Assembly (NCBI GenBank): GCA_937874345.1
Contig: CALNBT010000061.1
Location: 1 to 15,595 of the forward strand
Direction of reading: 5' to 3'
Length of the DNA stretch: 15,595 nucleotides
Source of the DNA: an uncultured Prevotella sp.
GTDB taxonomy: Bacteria; Bacteroidota; Bacteroidia; Bacteroidales; Bacteroidaceae
Shown: positions 7,811-13,969 of the stretch, in pieces
How the letters are laid out: each line of letters opens with the position of its first letter
How positions within the stretch are numbered: position 1 is the first letter of the stretch
Position numbers and translations under genes: made by a program
Notes under the pieces: generated by a model
The model's database searches: none
Seen by the model: only the letters and a program-made list of their open reading frames with translations
Told to the model about the DNA's origin: nothing

Positions 7811-8497
7811 TTAATCTTTTTTGCCTGAAAGTAAGTCAGGACGTAATCTTTTGGTTCTTTCCATGGACTGTTCAATCTCCCAATCCTTTATCTTTGCCTC
7901 GTTACCGCTGAGCAGAATGTCGGGGACTTTCCAGCCTTTGTAATCGGCCGGGCGGGTATAGATGGGTGCTGAGAGCATGTCGTCTTGGAAACAATCGCTC
8001 AAGGCACTTTGTTCATCACTGATAACGCCGGGAACCAGTCGAACAATGGCATCAGCCATCACTGCTGCCGCCAGTTCTCCTCCAGTGAGAACGTAGTCAC
8101 CGATGCTGATTTCGCGGGTGATGAGGTGCTCGCGCACACGTTGGTCAATGCCTTTGTAGTGTCCGCAGAGAATAATCAAATTGCCTTTCAACGACAGATC
8201 GTTTGCTACATGTTGCGTAAATTGTTCGCCGTCGGGTGATGTAAAGATCACTTCATCGTATTCTCGTTCACTTTTCAAGGCTGTAATACAACGGTCTATC
8301 GGCTCGCATTGCATCACCATGCCGGCAAACCCACCGTATGGATAGTCGTCAACACGCCGCCATTTATCAGTAGTGTAGTCGCGTAACTGATGAAGATGTA
8401 TTTCGGCAAGTCCCTTTTTCTGTGCTCTGGATAATATCGATTCGTTAAAGAATCCTTCCAACATTTCGGGTAAAACAGTGATGATGTCAATTCTCAT
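7811..8497 (-). CDS. trmD: tRNA (guanine-37-N1)-methyltransferase TrmD
   Basis: TrmD methylates G37 next to the anticodon of tRNAs reading CNN codons, using S-adenosylmethionine, and prevents +1 frameshifting. The 228-residue protein begins MRIDIITVLPEM and has the SPOUT trefoil-knot signatures: VDDYPYGGFAGM (49-60), LCGHYKGIDQRV (about 109-120), SIGDYVLTGGELAAA (about 130-144) and the C-terminal YTRPADYKGWKVPDILLSGN. The catalytic aspartate of the ALSDCF segment is present. Where E. coli has YEGIDER this protein has YKGIDQR, which I believe is usual for Bacteroidetes. ATG 8497 is chosen over an in-frame TTG at 8506, because the TTG is the last three bases of a TACTTTTG promoter box. Only six bases separate that box from the ATG, so the mRNA would have almost no leader. 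It is divergent from the DUF5020 gene. Confidence 0.96.
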   Translation of the reverse strand: MRIDIITVLPEMLEGFFNESILSRAQKKGLAEIHLHQLRDYTTDKWRRVDDYPYGGFAGMVMQCEPIDRCITALKSEREYDEVIFTSPDGEQFTQHVANDLSLKGNLIILCGHYKGIDQRVREHLITREISIGDYVLTGGELAAAVMADAIVRLVPGVISDEQSALSDCFQDDMLSAPIYTRPADYKGWKVPDILLSGNEAKIKDWEIEQSMERTKRLRPDLLSGKKD

Positions 8498-8503
8498 AGT
8501 ATA

Positions 8504-8511
8504 CAAAAGTA
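8504..8511 (-). promoter_or_regulatory. -7 promoter element of trmD
   Basis: The minus strand reads TACTTTTG, a perfect TAnnTTTG match, followed by TATACT and then the trmD ATG. If transcription starts at the usual distance, the leader is only about 2-4 bases. Confidence 0.55.
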
Positions 8512-8614
8512 CGAATTAATGATGGAAAGATATTCATATGCTAAATTAAATTTTGTAAAATGGCTGGATGTTTTGTTTGGATTATTAATAAATCTCATTA
8601 TTTGTGAAAAAAGA

Positions 8615-8647
8615 TTGTAAATAAATCTTCTTCTTTTTGTACCTTTG
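8615..8647 (+). promoter_or_regulatory. Promoter of the DUF5020 gene (-33 TTG and -7 TACCTTTG)
   Basis: TACCTTTG at 8640-8647 is a perfect TAnnTTTG -7 box, with a TTG at 8615-8617 placed 22 bases upstream, close to Bacteroidetes -33/-7 spacing. This is the best two-part promoter in the window. It predicts a leader of about 25-30 bases before the ATG at 8680. Confidence 0.6.
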
Positions 8648-8679
8648 TACCGCAATATAATTTACACAGCTCTAATTAA

Positions 8680-9426
8680 ATGAATATGAAGACAAAAATC
8701 ATCACGATGCTTTTGGCTATATTGAGTCTGACTGCTACTGCACAAGATGTTCAGTTTCTTTACGATTTAGGACACAGTCTGTACAACGACATTCCCAATC
8801 GTTCTTCTGTAACCACAACTTTTGAGATGTTCAAGCCAGACAAATGGGGTAGTACCTTTACCTTTATGGATATCAATTATCAGAGCGATGGTGTTGCAGG
8901 CGCTTATATGGAGTTTGCAAGAGAGTTTAATCTCACGGCTAACAAGCAATGGGCTGCTCACATTGAGTACAATGGCGGTCTTACCTCTGACAGAGAAACA
9001 TGGGATGCTACTCGCTTTCAGCATGCCGTTTTGTTAGGAGGTGCGTGGAATTGGCATAACCCAAACTTCTCCAAAACGTTTTCTTTCCAGGCAATGTACA
9101 AGTACTATTTTAAGAACAAACATTGGGGTTTATCTGGGTTTAACGGTTTCCAAATAACCGAAGTCTGGGGAATCAACTTTGCAGATAATCTCTGTACCTT
9201 CAGTGGTTTTTGCGATTTATGGTACGATCCTACTGTTAAAGGCCATCTCATCCTGTTGTCGCAACCTCAATTTTGGGTAAATCTCAATCAGATGAAAGGA
9301 ATGAAAGACGTTAACTTGAGTCTGGGTTCTGAGGTAGAATTCAGCAATAACTTTATATGGAACAACAAGGGGCAGCACAATAAGTTCTATACGATTCCTT
9401 CGCTTGCTGCCAAGTGGACTTTTTAG
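8680..9426 (+). CDS. DUF5020 family predicted outer-membrane beta-barrel protein
   Basis: The 248-residue product has a signal peptide (MNMKTK, hydrophobic stretch, ATA) with likely cleavage after Ala21, leaving QDVQFLYDLG as mature N-terminus. The rest is rich in alternating aromatic/polar strands such as STFTFMDINYQ, KTFSFQAMYKYYFK and QFWVNLNQM, and ends in a terminal phenylalanine (AAKWTF), the classic C-terminal signature of outer-membrane barrels. It fits DUF5020, a Bacteroidetes family distantly like Tsx nucleoside channels; a nucleoside or small-solute channel role is inference. ATG 8680 is used; ATG 8686 two codons later is an equal alternative. It is a single-gene unit with its own promoter, divergent from trmD and convergent with ligA across a 16-bp inverted repeat. 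Confidence 0.85.
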   Translation: MNMKTKIITMLLAILSLTATAQDVQFLYDLGHSLYNDIPNRSSVTTTFEMFKPDKWGSTFTFMDINYQSDGVAGAYMEFAREFNLTANKQWAAHIEYNGGLTSDRETWDATRFQHAVLLGGAWNWHNPNFSKTFSFQAMYKYYFKNKHWGLSGFNGFQITEVWGINFADNLCTFSGFCDLWYDPTVKGHLILLSQPQFWVNLNQMKGMKDVNLSLGSEVEFSNNFIWNNKGQHNKFYTIPSLAAKWTF

Positions 9427-9442
9427 TAGTTGATCTATCATT

Positions 9443-9485
9443 TCATTCACAATTTGATCTCTTTCTGACATCAAATTGTGAATGA
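9443..9485. terminator. Perfect 16-bp inverted repeat between DUF5020 and ligA, candidate bidirectional terminator
   Basis: TCATTCACAATTTGAT (9443-9458) and ATCAAATTGTGAATGA (9470-9485) are perfect inverted arms around an 11-base loop. The repeat sits between two convergent genes and its right arm covers the last four sense codons and stop of ligA. Neither exit side has a strong T run (TTCGTTTGG on plus), so termination efficiency is uncertain; a 3'-end stabilising hairpin is the alternative. Confidence 0.6.
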
Positions 9486-11468
9486 TTCGTTTGGTATTGT
9501 GAATTGATCGATAAACTGATCTTCCGAGATAGTCTTGATACCCAATTCTTTTGCTTTTTTGTTTTTCCCGGAAGTGGATGTCGTATCGTTATTGATCAGA
9601 AAATCTGTTGATTTACTCACACTTCCAGTTACCTTTCCCCCTTGGCTTTCGATGTATGTCTTCAGTTCTGCACGATTTTTGAAATGAAGCATATCTCCTG
9701 TGATGACGAAAGTTAAATCTTTACACAATGAACCAGTTGGCTGAATGGCGTCTTGATGAATGGTCAACTCGGCCATTAAATCTGCTACGGTTGTGCGGTT
9801 TTCTGTGATTTGGAACCATCTCACAAATGAAGCAGATTTCTCTGGTCCCAAGTTTGGGATGTCTGCAAACACGTCCGGTTGTTGAGTCTCACTGGCAATC
9901 CGAATCAAATCTTCTAAAGCATATGCACCTAAAAGCCGCGTGCAGACATCGATTCCGCAAAGAGGAATAGACAAAGCAAATAGAAAGTGACGAGCTTCTA
10001 CCTCTCTTGACTTTTCGATAGAGCGTAAAATGTTGCTTACAGACCTTTCGCCAAACCCTTCGAGTGTAGCCATTTTGTTTGCGTATTCTGCCAGATGATA
10101 GATGTCGGCATAGGTCTTTATCCATCCAAGATTGATGAATTTGGCGATCGTTTGCTCGGAAATACCATCAATGTTGATGCCTCCTTTCGATACAAAACGT
10201 TCGAATTTCTTCAGTTGTTTGGCCGGACAAGCTTCGTTAGTACAATGAAGTGTTTTCGTTCCACTGCCTTCACTCGTTTCAACAATCGTGTCATGGTGGC
10301 ACACAGGACAATGTGTTGGAATCTCAAATGGTCCTTCTGTTCTGATTACCTGTACAACCTTCGGTATAATTTTATTGGCTTTGATGACCGAAATCATTGT
10401 TCCCGGTCCACCAATACCCAAACGTTCACATTCACTGATGTTGCATAATGATGCACGTCTGACCGTCGTGCCTTCCAATTCTACTGCTTTGAAAACGGCA
10501 ACCGGTGAAATCGTTGATGTCGCACATGACCATTCGATATATTCTAGCTCGGTGGTTGCTTCTTCATCCTGCCATTTGAACGCCAACCCACTTCTGGTAG
10601 CATGATGCCCTGTTACTGATCCTGTCGCTGCGAATGAGGTGTCATCGTACGCGATGACCAGTCCGTCGACAGGAAAAGCATTGGACTTGCTGACTACCTT
10701 TTCAGTCCATCGATTAATCACCTCTGTTACCTTGTCTAACGATGGATCGGAAACTAATTCGTGATCAACCACATTTAATCCCTGCCGTTTCATCCAGTCC
10801 ATGCGTTCTCCCCACGAATTGATGTCGTTTTCTGTATAGACAAGACTGAAAGGGATCCATTGGATACGTCTGCGTTTCACCTCTTCAACATCTTTCAAGG
10901 TAAGAGATCCCGATGCCAGATTACGCGGATTGGCAAAAGCTTCCTCGGCTTCGAGGTTGAATTGTTCAAAGTCGGCATAAGAGATGACTGCCTCTCCACG
11001 AATGACGGTGTGACCTAAGTCAGGGATGGTCGCAGGAATGCCTTGGATGGCCGCTGCCAAATGAGTGATGTTCGTGCCGACATGGCCGTTTCCACGAGTG
11101 ACAATCTTAGTAAGATGCCCTAGGTCGTAGGTTACAACAAGGGTTAAACCGTCCAACTTCCAAGATAACCAAATGGGGCGCTGCTCGGCCCATTTAACCA
11201 ATTCTTCTGGGTTTTTGGTTTTGGCAAGTGATAGAGCAGGATACTCGTGAGACTCTTTCATCCCATTCTCCTGGCTACTTGAAACATTCATCGTCGGACT
11301 ATTGGGCAATACTGTGCCACTTTCCTGTTCCAACTGTTTCAACTCGTCAAACTTAGCATCCCATTCAAAGTCGGTCATAACTTCATCTCGACCGGCATAA
11401 TACTGCTCGGAGGCATGGTTGAGTTGCTCAACCAATTCCTGCATCTGTAGTAGAATATCTTGTGTCAC
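9471..11468 (-). CDS. ligA: NAD-dependent DNA ligase LigA (divergent lineage)
   Basis: LigA seals nicks in DNA using NAD+. From the GTG at 11468 the protein has 665 residues, near the usual 650-680. The adenylation lysine is K104 in SWKLDGLTLVVTY; TRGNGHVGTNIT, NPRNLASGSL and AFPVDGLVI follow. A zinc finger has C387, C390, C409 and C414 (CPVC, then CTNEAC), then helix-hairpin-helix repeats (about 430-555) and a BRCT domain (about 580-655). Several positions depart from standard LigA: SWKLDG where most have CEPKIDG, and TRGNG for TRGDG. From memory, this matches a variant common in Clostridia. The frame is open to a TTG at 11489, but that is the end of the promoter box. GTG 11468 gives an N-terminus of expected length; ATG 11444 is the alternative. 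It is divergent from the B3/B4 gene. Confidence 0.93.
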   Translation of the reverse strand: MTQDILLQMQELVEQLNHASEQYYAGRDEVMTDFEWDAKFDELKQLEQESGTVLPNSPTMNVSSSQENGMKESHEYPALSLAKTKNPEELVKWAEQRPIWLSWKLDGLTLVVTYDLGHLTKIVTRGNGHVGTNITHLAAAIQGIPATIPDLGHTVIRGEAVISYADFEQFNLEAEEAFANPRNLASGSLTLKDVEEVKRRRIQWIPFSLVYTENDINSWGERMDWMKRQGLNVVDHELVSDPSLDKVTEVINRWTEKVVSKSNAFPVDGLVIAYDDTSFAATGSVTGHHATRSGLAFKWQDEEATTELEYIEWSCATSTISPVAVFKAVELEGTTVRRASLCNISECERLGIGGPGTMISVIKANKIIPKVVQVIRTEGPFEIPTHCPVCHHDTIVETSEGSGTKTLHCTNEACPAKQLKKFERFVSKGGINIDGISEQTIAKFINLGWIKTYADIYHLAEYANKMATLEGFGERSVSNILRSIEKSREVEARHFLFALSIPLCGIDVCTRLLGAYALEDLIRIASETQQPDVFADIPNLGPEKSASFVRWFQITENRTTVADLMAELTIHQDAIQPTGSLCKDLTFVITGDMLHFKNRAELKTYIESQGGKVTGSVSKSTDFLINNDTTSTSGKNKKAKELGIKTISEDQFIDQFTIPNESFTI

Positions 11469-11486
11469 CGTTGTATACCTTTGGTA

Positions 11487-11494
11487 CAAAGATA
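11487..11494 (-). promoter_or_regulatory. -7 promoter element of ligA
   Basis: The minus strand reads TATCTTTG, a perfect TAnnTTTG match, about 18 bases before the GTG at 11468. A TTG lies 24 bases upstream (11519-11521), slightly far for a -33 element. Its final TTG is in frame with ligA and should not be taken as the start codon. Confidence 0.55.
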
Positions 11495-11536
11495 CAAAAA
11501 AGAATGGCTATCATTTTCCAATTCCTGATAATTTTA

Positions 11537-11544
11537 TACTTTTG
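11537..11544 (+). promoter_or_regulatory. -7 promoter element of the B3/B4 gene
   Basis: TACTTTTG matches TAnnTTTG perfectly and is separated from the ATG at 11550 by only five bases (TCTTT). This predicts a leaderless or nearly leaderless message. No good -33 partner is seen. Confidence 0.5.
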
Positions 11545-11549
11545 TCTTT

Positions 11550-12215
11550 ATGAAAGTAATTGTTTCTCCAGAGATTCTTAGGATATGTCCTGAGTTTGTT
11601 GGTGCAAGTGTTGAGGCAGCTGTCTTGAATACATCCTTCAGTGAAGGATTGTGGCAAGAAATCAAGTCAATCTGCGCTGAGTATAAGGCACATCTCACAC
11701 CCGACTTGTTGAAGGATATGAGTGGTATCCATGCCACGCGAAGAGTATATAGGGCGTTTGGAAAAGATCCTTCTCGCTATCGTCCAGCCTCAGAAGCTTT
11801 GGTTCGCCGGGTATTGCAGGGAAAGGATTTATATCAGATTGATACGCTTGTTGATTTGATTAACTTGGCAAGCATGAAATTTGGGTATAGCATTGGTGGC
11901 TTTGATGCTGATAAATTCACAGGTGATACGTTGACTTTGGGCATCGGTCGGGAAGATGAGCCATACGAAGGTATCGGTCGTGGCATGCTTAACATTGCCG
12001 GTTTGCCGGTTTATCGTGACGATAAGGGGGGTGTAGGTACCCCTACATCTGATAACGAACGCACCAAAATTACATTGAATACCAATCATTTACAGGTGCT
12101 TATCAATGGTTATGATGGCAATGAGGAACAAGTACGCGCCAATGCAGCGTACATTCAAGATTTACTGAAGAAGTATTGCCAGTCGGATGGTGGACAATAT
12201 ATAGTATATAGATAA
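11550..12215 (+). CDS. Stand-alone B3/B4 tRNA-binding domain protein
   Basis: This 221-residue protein corresponds to the B3/B4 editing-type domain of the phenylalanyl-tRNA synthetase beta subunit occurring on its own (COG3382-like). Recognisable parts are MSGIHATRRVYRAFGKDPSRYR in the first half (about 57-78), the following ALVRRVL and LVDLINLASMKFGYSIGGFD (about 101-120), and GTPTSDNERTKIT (about 162-174). Such proteins are proposed to bind or edit tRNA or act on free misacylated tRNA, but the role of this stand-alone form is not established. No signal peptide is present, so it is cytoplasmic. It is divergent from ligA and has a -7 box only five bases before its ATG. The 157 bases after its stop contain only a weak 5-bp hairpin (12295-12299 with 12314-12318) followed by TTT. 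Confidence 0.87.
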   Translation: MKVIVSPEILRICPEFVGASVEAAVLNTSFSEGLWQEIKSICAEYKAHLTPDLLKDMSGIHATRRVYRAFGKDPSRYRPASEALVRRVLQGKDLYQIDTLVDLINLASMKFGYSIGGFDADKFTGDTLTLGIGREDEPYEGIGRGMLNIAGLPVYRDDKGGVGTPTSDNERTKITLNTNHLQVLINGYDGNEEQVRANAAYIQDLLKKYCQSDGGQYIVYR

Positions 12216-12372
12216 GGTAATTCTCTCTGACATCATATTTCAAATACGAAAAAGAGTCATATCGAAATCAATCCTTGACGTTGTTTTCAGAACGAAGCTT
12301 TAGGAAACTAGACAGCTTTTTGACAAGAAAACAATATTAGGAACATCTGTCACCAGCGCTTGAAGAAGTTCA

Positions 12373-12771
12373 TCAGATCAAAGTCTCTATCAATTTCCGA
12401 TCGGCCTCGGTCCAGTTCAAGTCTTTCAATTTGTCTTTTGTCAACCATTTATAGTCAAGATGCTCCAGCATCTTGAATTCGTCATCACCACCTTTGCATT
12501 GGTATGCGGTGAGTGAAATGCCAAAATCGGGATAATCGTATTCAACATTTCCCAGTCTTTTCCCGACGAAAATATCCCAATCCATCTCTTCTTTGATTTC
12601 CCGAATGAGTGTGTCATAGTCAGATTCACCCTCTTCAACTTTACCGCCTGGGAATTCCCAATGTTCAGAGATATAGGGATAGTGTGATCTGGTGCGCTGC
12701 ATGCATAGATACTTGTCGCCGTCTTTTACGACAGCCGCTACCACTTTGGTTCGTTTTTTCTCCATCATCAT
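12373..12771 (-). CDS. MutT-like Nudix hydrolase ((deoxy)nucleoside triphosphate pyrophosphohydrolase)
   Basis: Nudix enzymes of this type hydrolyse nucleoside triphosphates such as oxidised dGTP, sanitising the nucleotide pool. The protein is about 132 residues with a Nudix box GGKVEEGESDYDTLIREIKE then EMDW: the spacing GX5EX7REUXEE is intact, with the catalytic glutamates present, but the later conserved Gly is Asp. The strand KVVAAVVKDGDKYLCMQR before the box and EFPGGKV entry are typical of MutT-like members. It lacks the marks of CoA-cleaving Nudix enzymes, so its position next to a pantothenate kinase does not imply CoA turnover. Three consecutive ATGs (12771, 12768, 12765) are possible starts; the upstream TTG is unlikely. 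It is divergent from the pantothenate kinase, with overlapping promoter regions. Confidence 0.9.
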   Translation of the reverse strand: MMMEKKRTKVVAAVVKDGDKYLCMQRTRSHYPYISEHWEFPGGKVEEGESDYDTLIREIKEEMDWDIFVGKRLGNVEYDYPDFGISLTAYQCKGGDDEFKMLEHLDYKWLTKDKLKDLNWTEADRKLIETLI

Positions 12772-12787
12772 CAAGTTATATTTGCTT

Positions 12788-12795
12788 CAAATGTA
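12788..12795 (-). promoter_or_regulatory. -7 promoter element of the Nudix gene
   Basis: The minus strand reads TACATTTG, a perfect TAnnTTTG match, 16 bases before the first ATG. It lies 22 bp from the oppositely oriented box of the pantothenate kinase gene. Confidence 0.5.
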
Positions 12796-12817
12796 CAAAA
12801 ATTAATCTTTAAAGTTG

Positions 12818-12825
12818 TATATTTG
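12818..12825 (+). promoter_or_regulatory. -7 promoter element of the pantothenate kinase gene
   Basis: TATATTTG matches TAnnTTTG perfectly and ends 17 bases before the ATG at 12843. There is no clear -33 element; the expected -33 region falls on the Nudix gene's -7 box. Confidence 0.55.
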
Positions 12826-12842
12826 CACAAAAATCGATTAGT

Positions 12843-13676
12843 ATGGCAATCGTAATAGGAATAGATGTCGGTATCAGTACAACGAAAATTGTGGGTATCA
12901 AAGATGATGGAACCGTGGTGGCTCCCATTCGTATCAAGGCTACAGACCCTGTAACGTCACTTTATGGTGCTTTTGGCAAATACTTGTTTACTAACCATAT
13001 TCAGTTGAATGAGGTAGAGCAAGTGATGCTTACCGGTGTCGGAGCAGCCTATATCGATGAGCCTATTTATGGTTTGCCTACCGGCAAAGCTGAAGAGTTT
13101 ATTGCCAATGGCTTGGGTGCCCGTTTTGAGACAGAGCTCGAAAACATGATCGTCGTGAGCATGGGCACCGGAACGAGTCTGATTAAATGTCAAGGTGATG
13201 ACATCCATCATATTGGTGGTATTGGCTTGGGCGGCGGAACCCTCATTGGTTTGGCTCGAATCATGCTGAAGACAGATGATTTTAAACAGATTTCCGATCT
13301 TGCATTAGATGGTGACCTTTCAAATATCAATGTACGAATAGGGGATATCAGTCCTAAGCCACTACCCAATTTGCCTATTACGGCTACTGCCTCCCTCTTT
13401 GGCAATGCCAAGAGTAATGCCTCGCGCGAAGATATCTCGTTGGGAATCATTACCATGGTGTTACAGACCATCGGAAGTAGTGTGATATTATCTTCTTTAG
13501 GAACGGGTATCAACCACTTTGTCATGATAGGCAACCTAACGCTTTTGCCTCAGTGTAAAGAGGTCTTTGAAGGAATGCAAGAACTTTATAACGTGCATTT
13601 CATCATTCCAAAGTACAGTGAGTTCTGTACTGCTATTGGAGCAGCGTTACATTACCTCAATCAAAAAAAGGAATAA
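12843..13676 (+). CDS. coaW: Type II pantothenate kinase
   Basis: It phosphorylates pantothenate, the first step of coenzyme A synthesis, in the cytoplasm. The 277-residue protein has the ASKHA-fold motifs of type II enzymes: phosphate-binding GIDVGISTTK (6-15), the likely catalytic glutamate E85 in GKAEEFIANG (81-90), SMGTGTS (106-112) and GGIGLGGGTLIGLA (125-138). From memory it follows the Staphylococcus CoaW sequence closely, for example in GGIG.GGG...GL and the following DFKQISDLALDGD. A C-terminal CTAIGAALHYL closes the fold. Type II kinases are best known from eukaryotes and Firmicutes and are typically not inhibited by CoA. The gene is a single-gene unit with its own promoter, divergent from the Nudix gene and followed by a hairpin at 13802-13840. 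Confidence 0.88.
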   Translation: MAIVIGIDVGISTTKIVGIKDDGTVVAPIRIKATDPVTSLYGAFGKYLFTNHIQLNEVEQVMLTGVGAAYIDEPIYGLPTGKAEEFIANGLGARFETELENMIVVSMGTGTSLIKCQGDDIHHIGGIGLGGGTLIGLARIMLKTDDFKQISDLALDGDLSNINVRIGDISPKPLPNLPITATASLFGNAKSNASREDISLGIITMVLQTIGSSVILSSLGTGINHFVMIGNLTLLPQCKEVFEGMQELYNVHFIIPKYSEFCTAIGAALHYLNQKKE

Positions 13677-13801
13677 ATCATTTGCTGCATTCTTATTTTC
13701 ATTGAATGATACGTTGGGATGAATACACTGATACCCAACAACTTATCTTTCCGTAAACAATATCGGTCATTTTATGAATCAATGTTGATGGATTTGTCAG
13801 A

Positions 13802-13840
13802 CGATTCGGGCAGTCTTGCCATGCAAAACGGCCCGAATTG
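13802..13840. terminator. Compound hairpin between pantothenate kinase and araC, candidate terminator
   Basis: CGATTCGGGC (13802-13811) pairs with GCCCGAATTG (13831-13840) with one G-U pair. Inside, TTGC (13816-13819) pairs with GCAA (13823-13826) after a symmetric 4x4 internal loop. It lies 126 bases after the kinase stop and between convergent genes. On the plus strand it is followed by TTTCC only, so it is GC-rich but lacks a good T run. The rest of 13677-13969 shows nothing recognisable. Confidence 0.5.
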
Positions 13841-13969
13841 TTTCCAATTCAATTGATCCTGTTTTGGAATAAGGGAATGTGGTTATAAAGACGGTTGTAC
13901 ATCACCGTTTATGTCATGAAAAACGAGGTCTCTGATGAAAGCCTTCATGCATTTCTTTCTATGATGATC

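Noticed and set aside
8050..8180. TrmD has YKGIDQR where E. coli has YEGIDER, suggesting a possible loss of a cofactor contact.
   Set aside because: I recall the Lys form as the usual one in Bacteroidetes TrmD, and all knot motifs are intact, so it is a lineage feature and not damage.
9427..13969. ligA, B3/B4, Nudix and pantothenate kinase genes as a transferred island or a new nucleic-acid defence system.
   Set aside because: Each gene has its own promoter and orientation, base composition looks like the neighbours by eye, and no integrase, repeats or defence-type domains are present.
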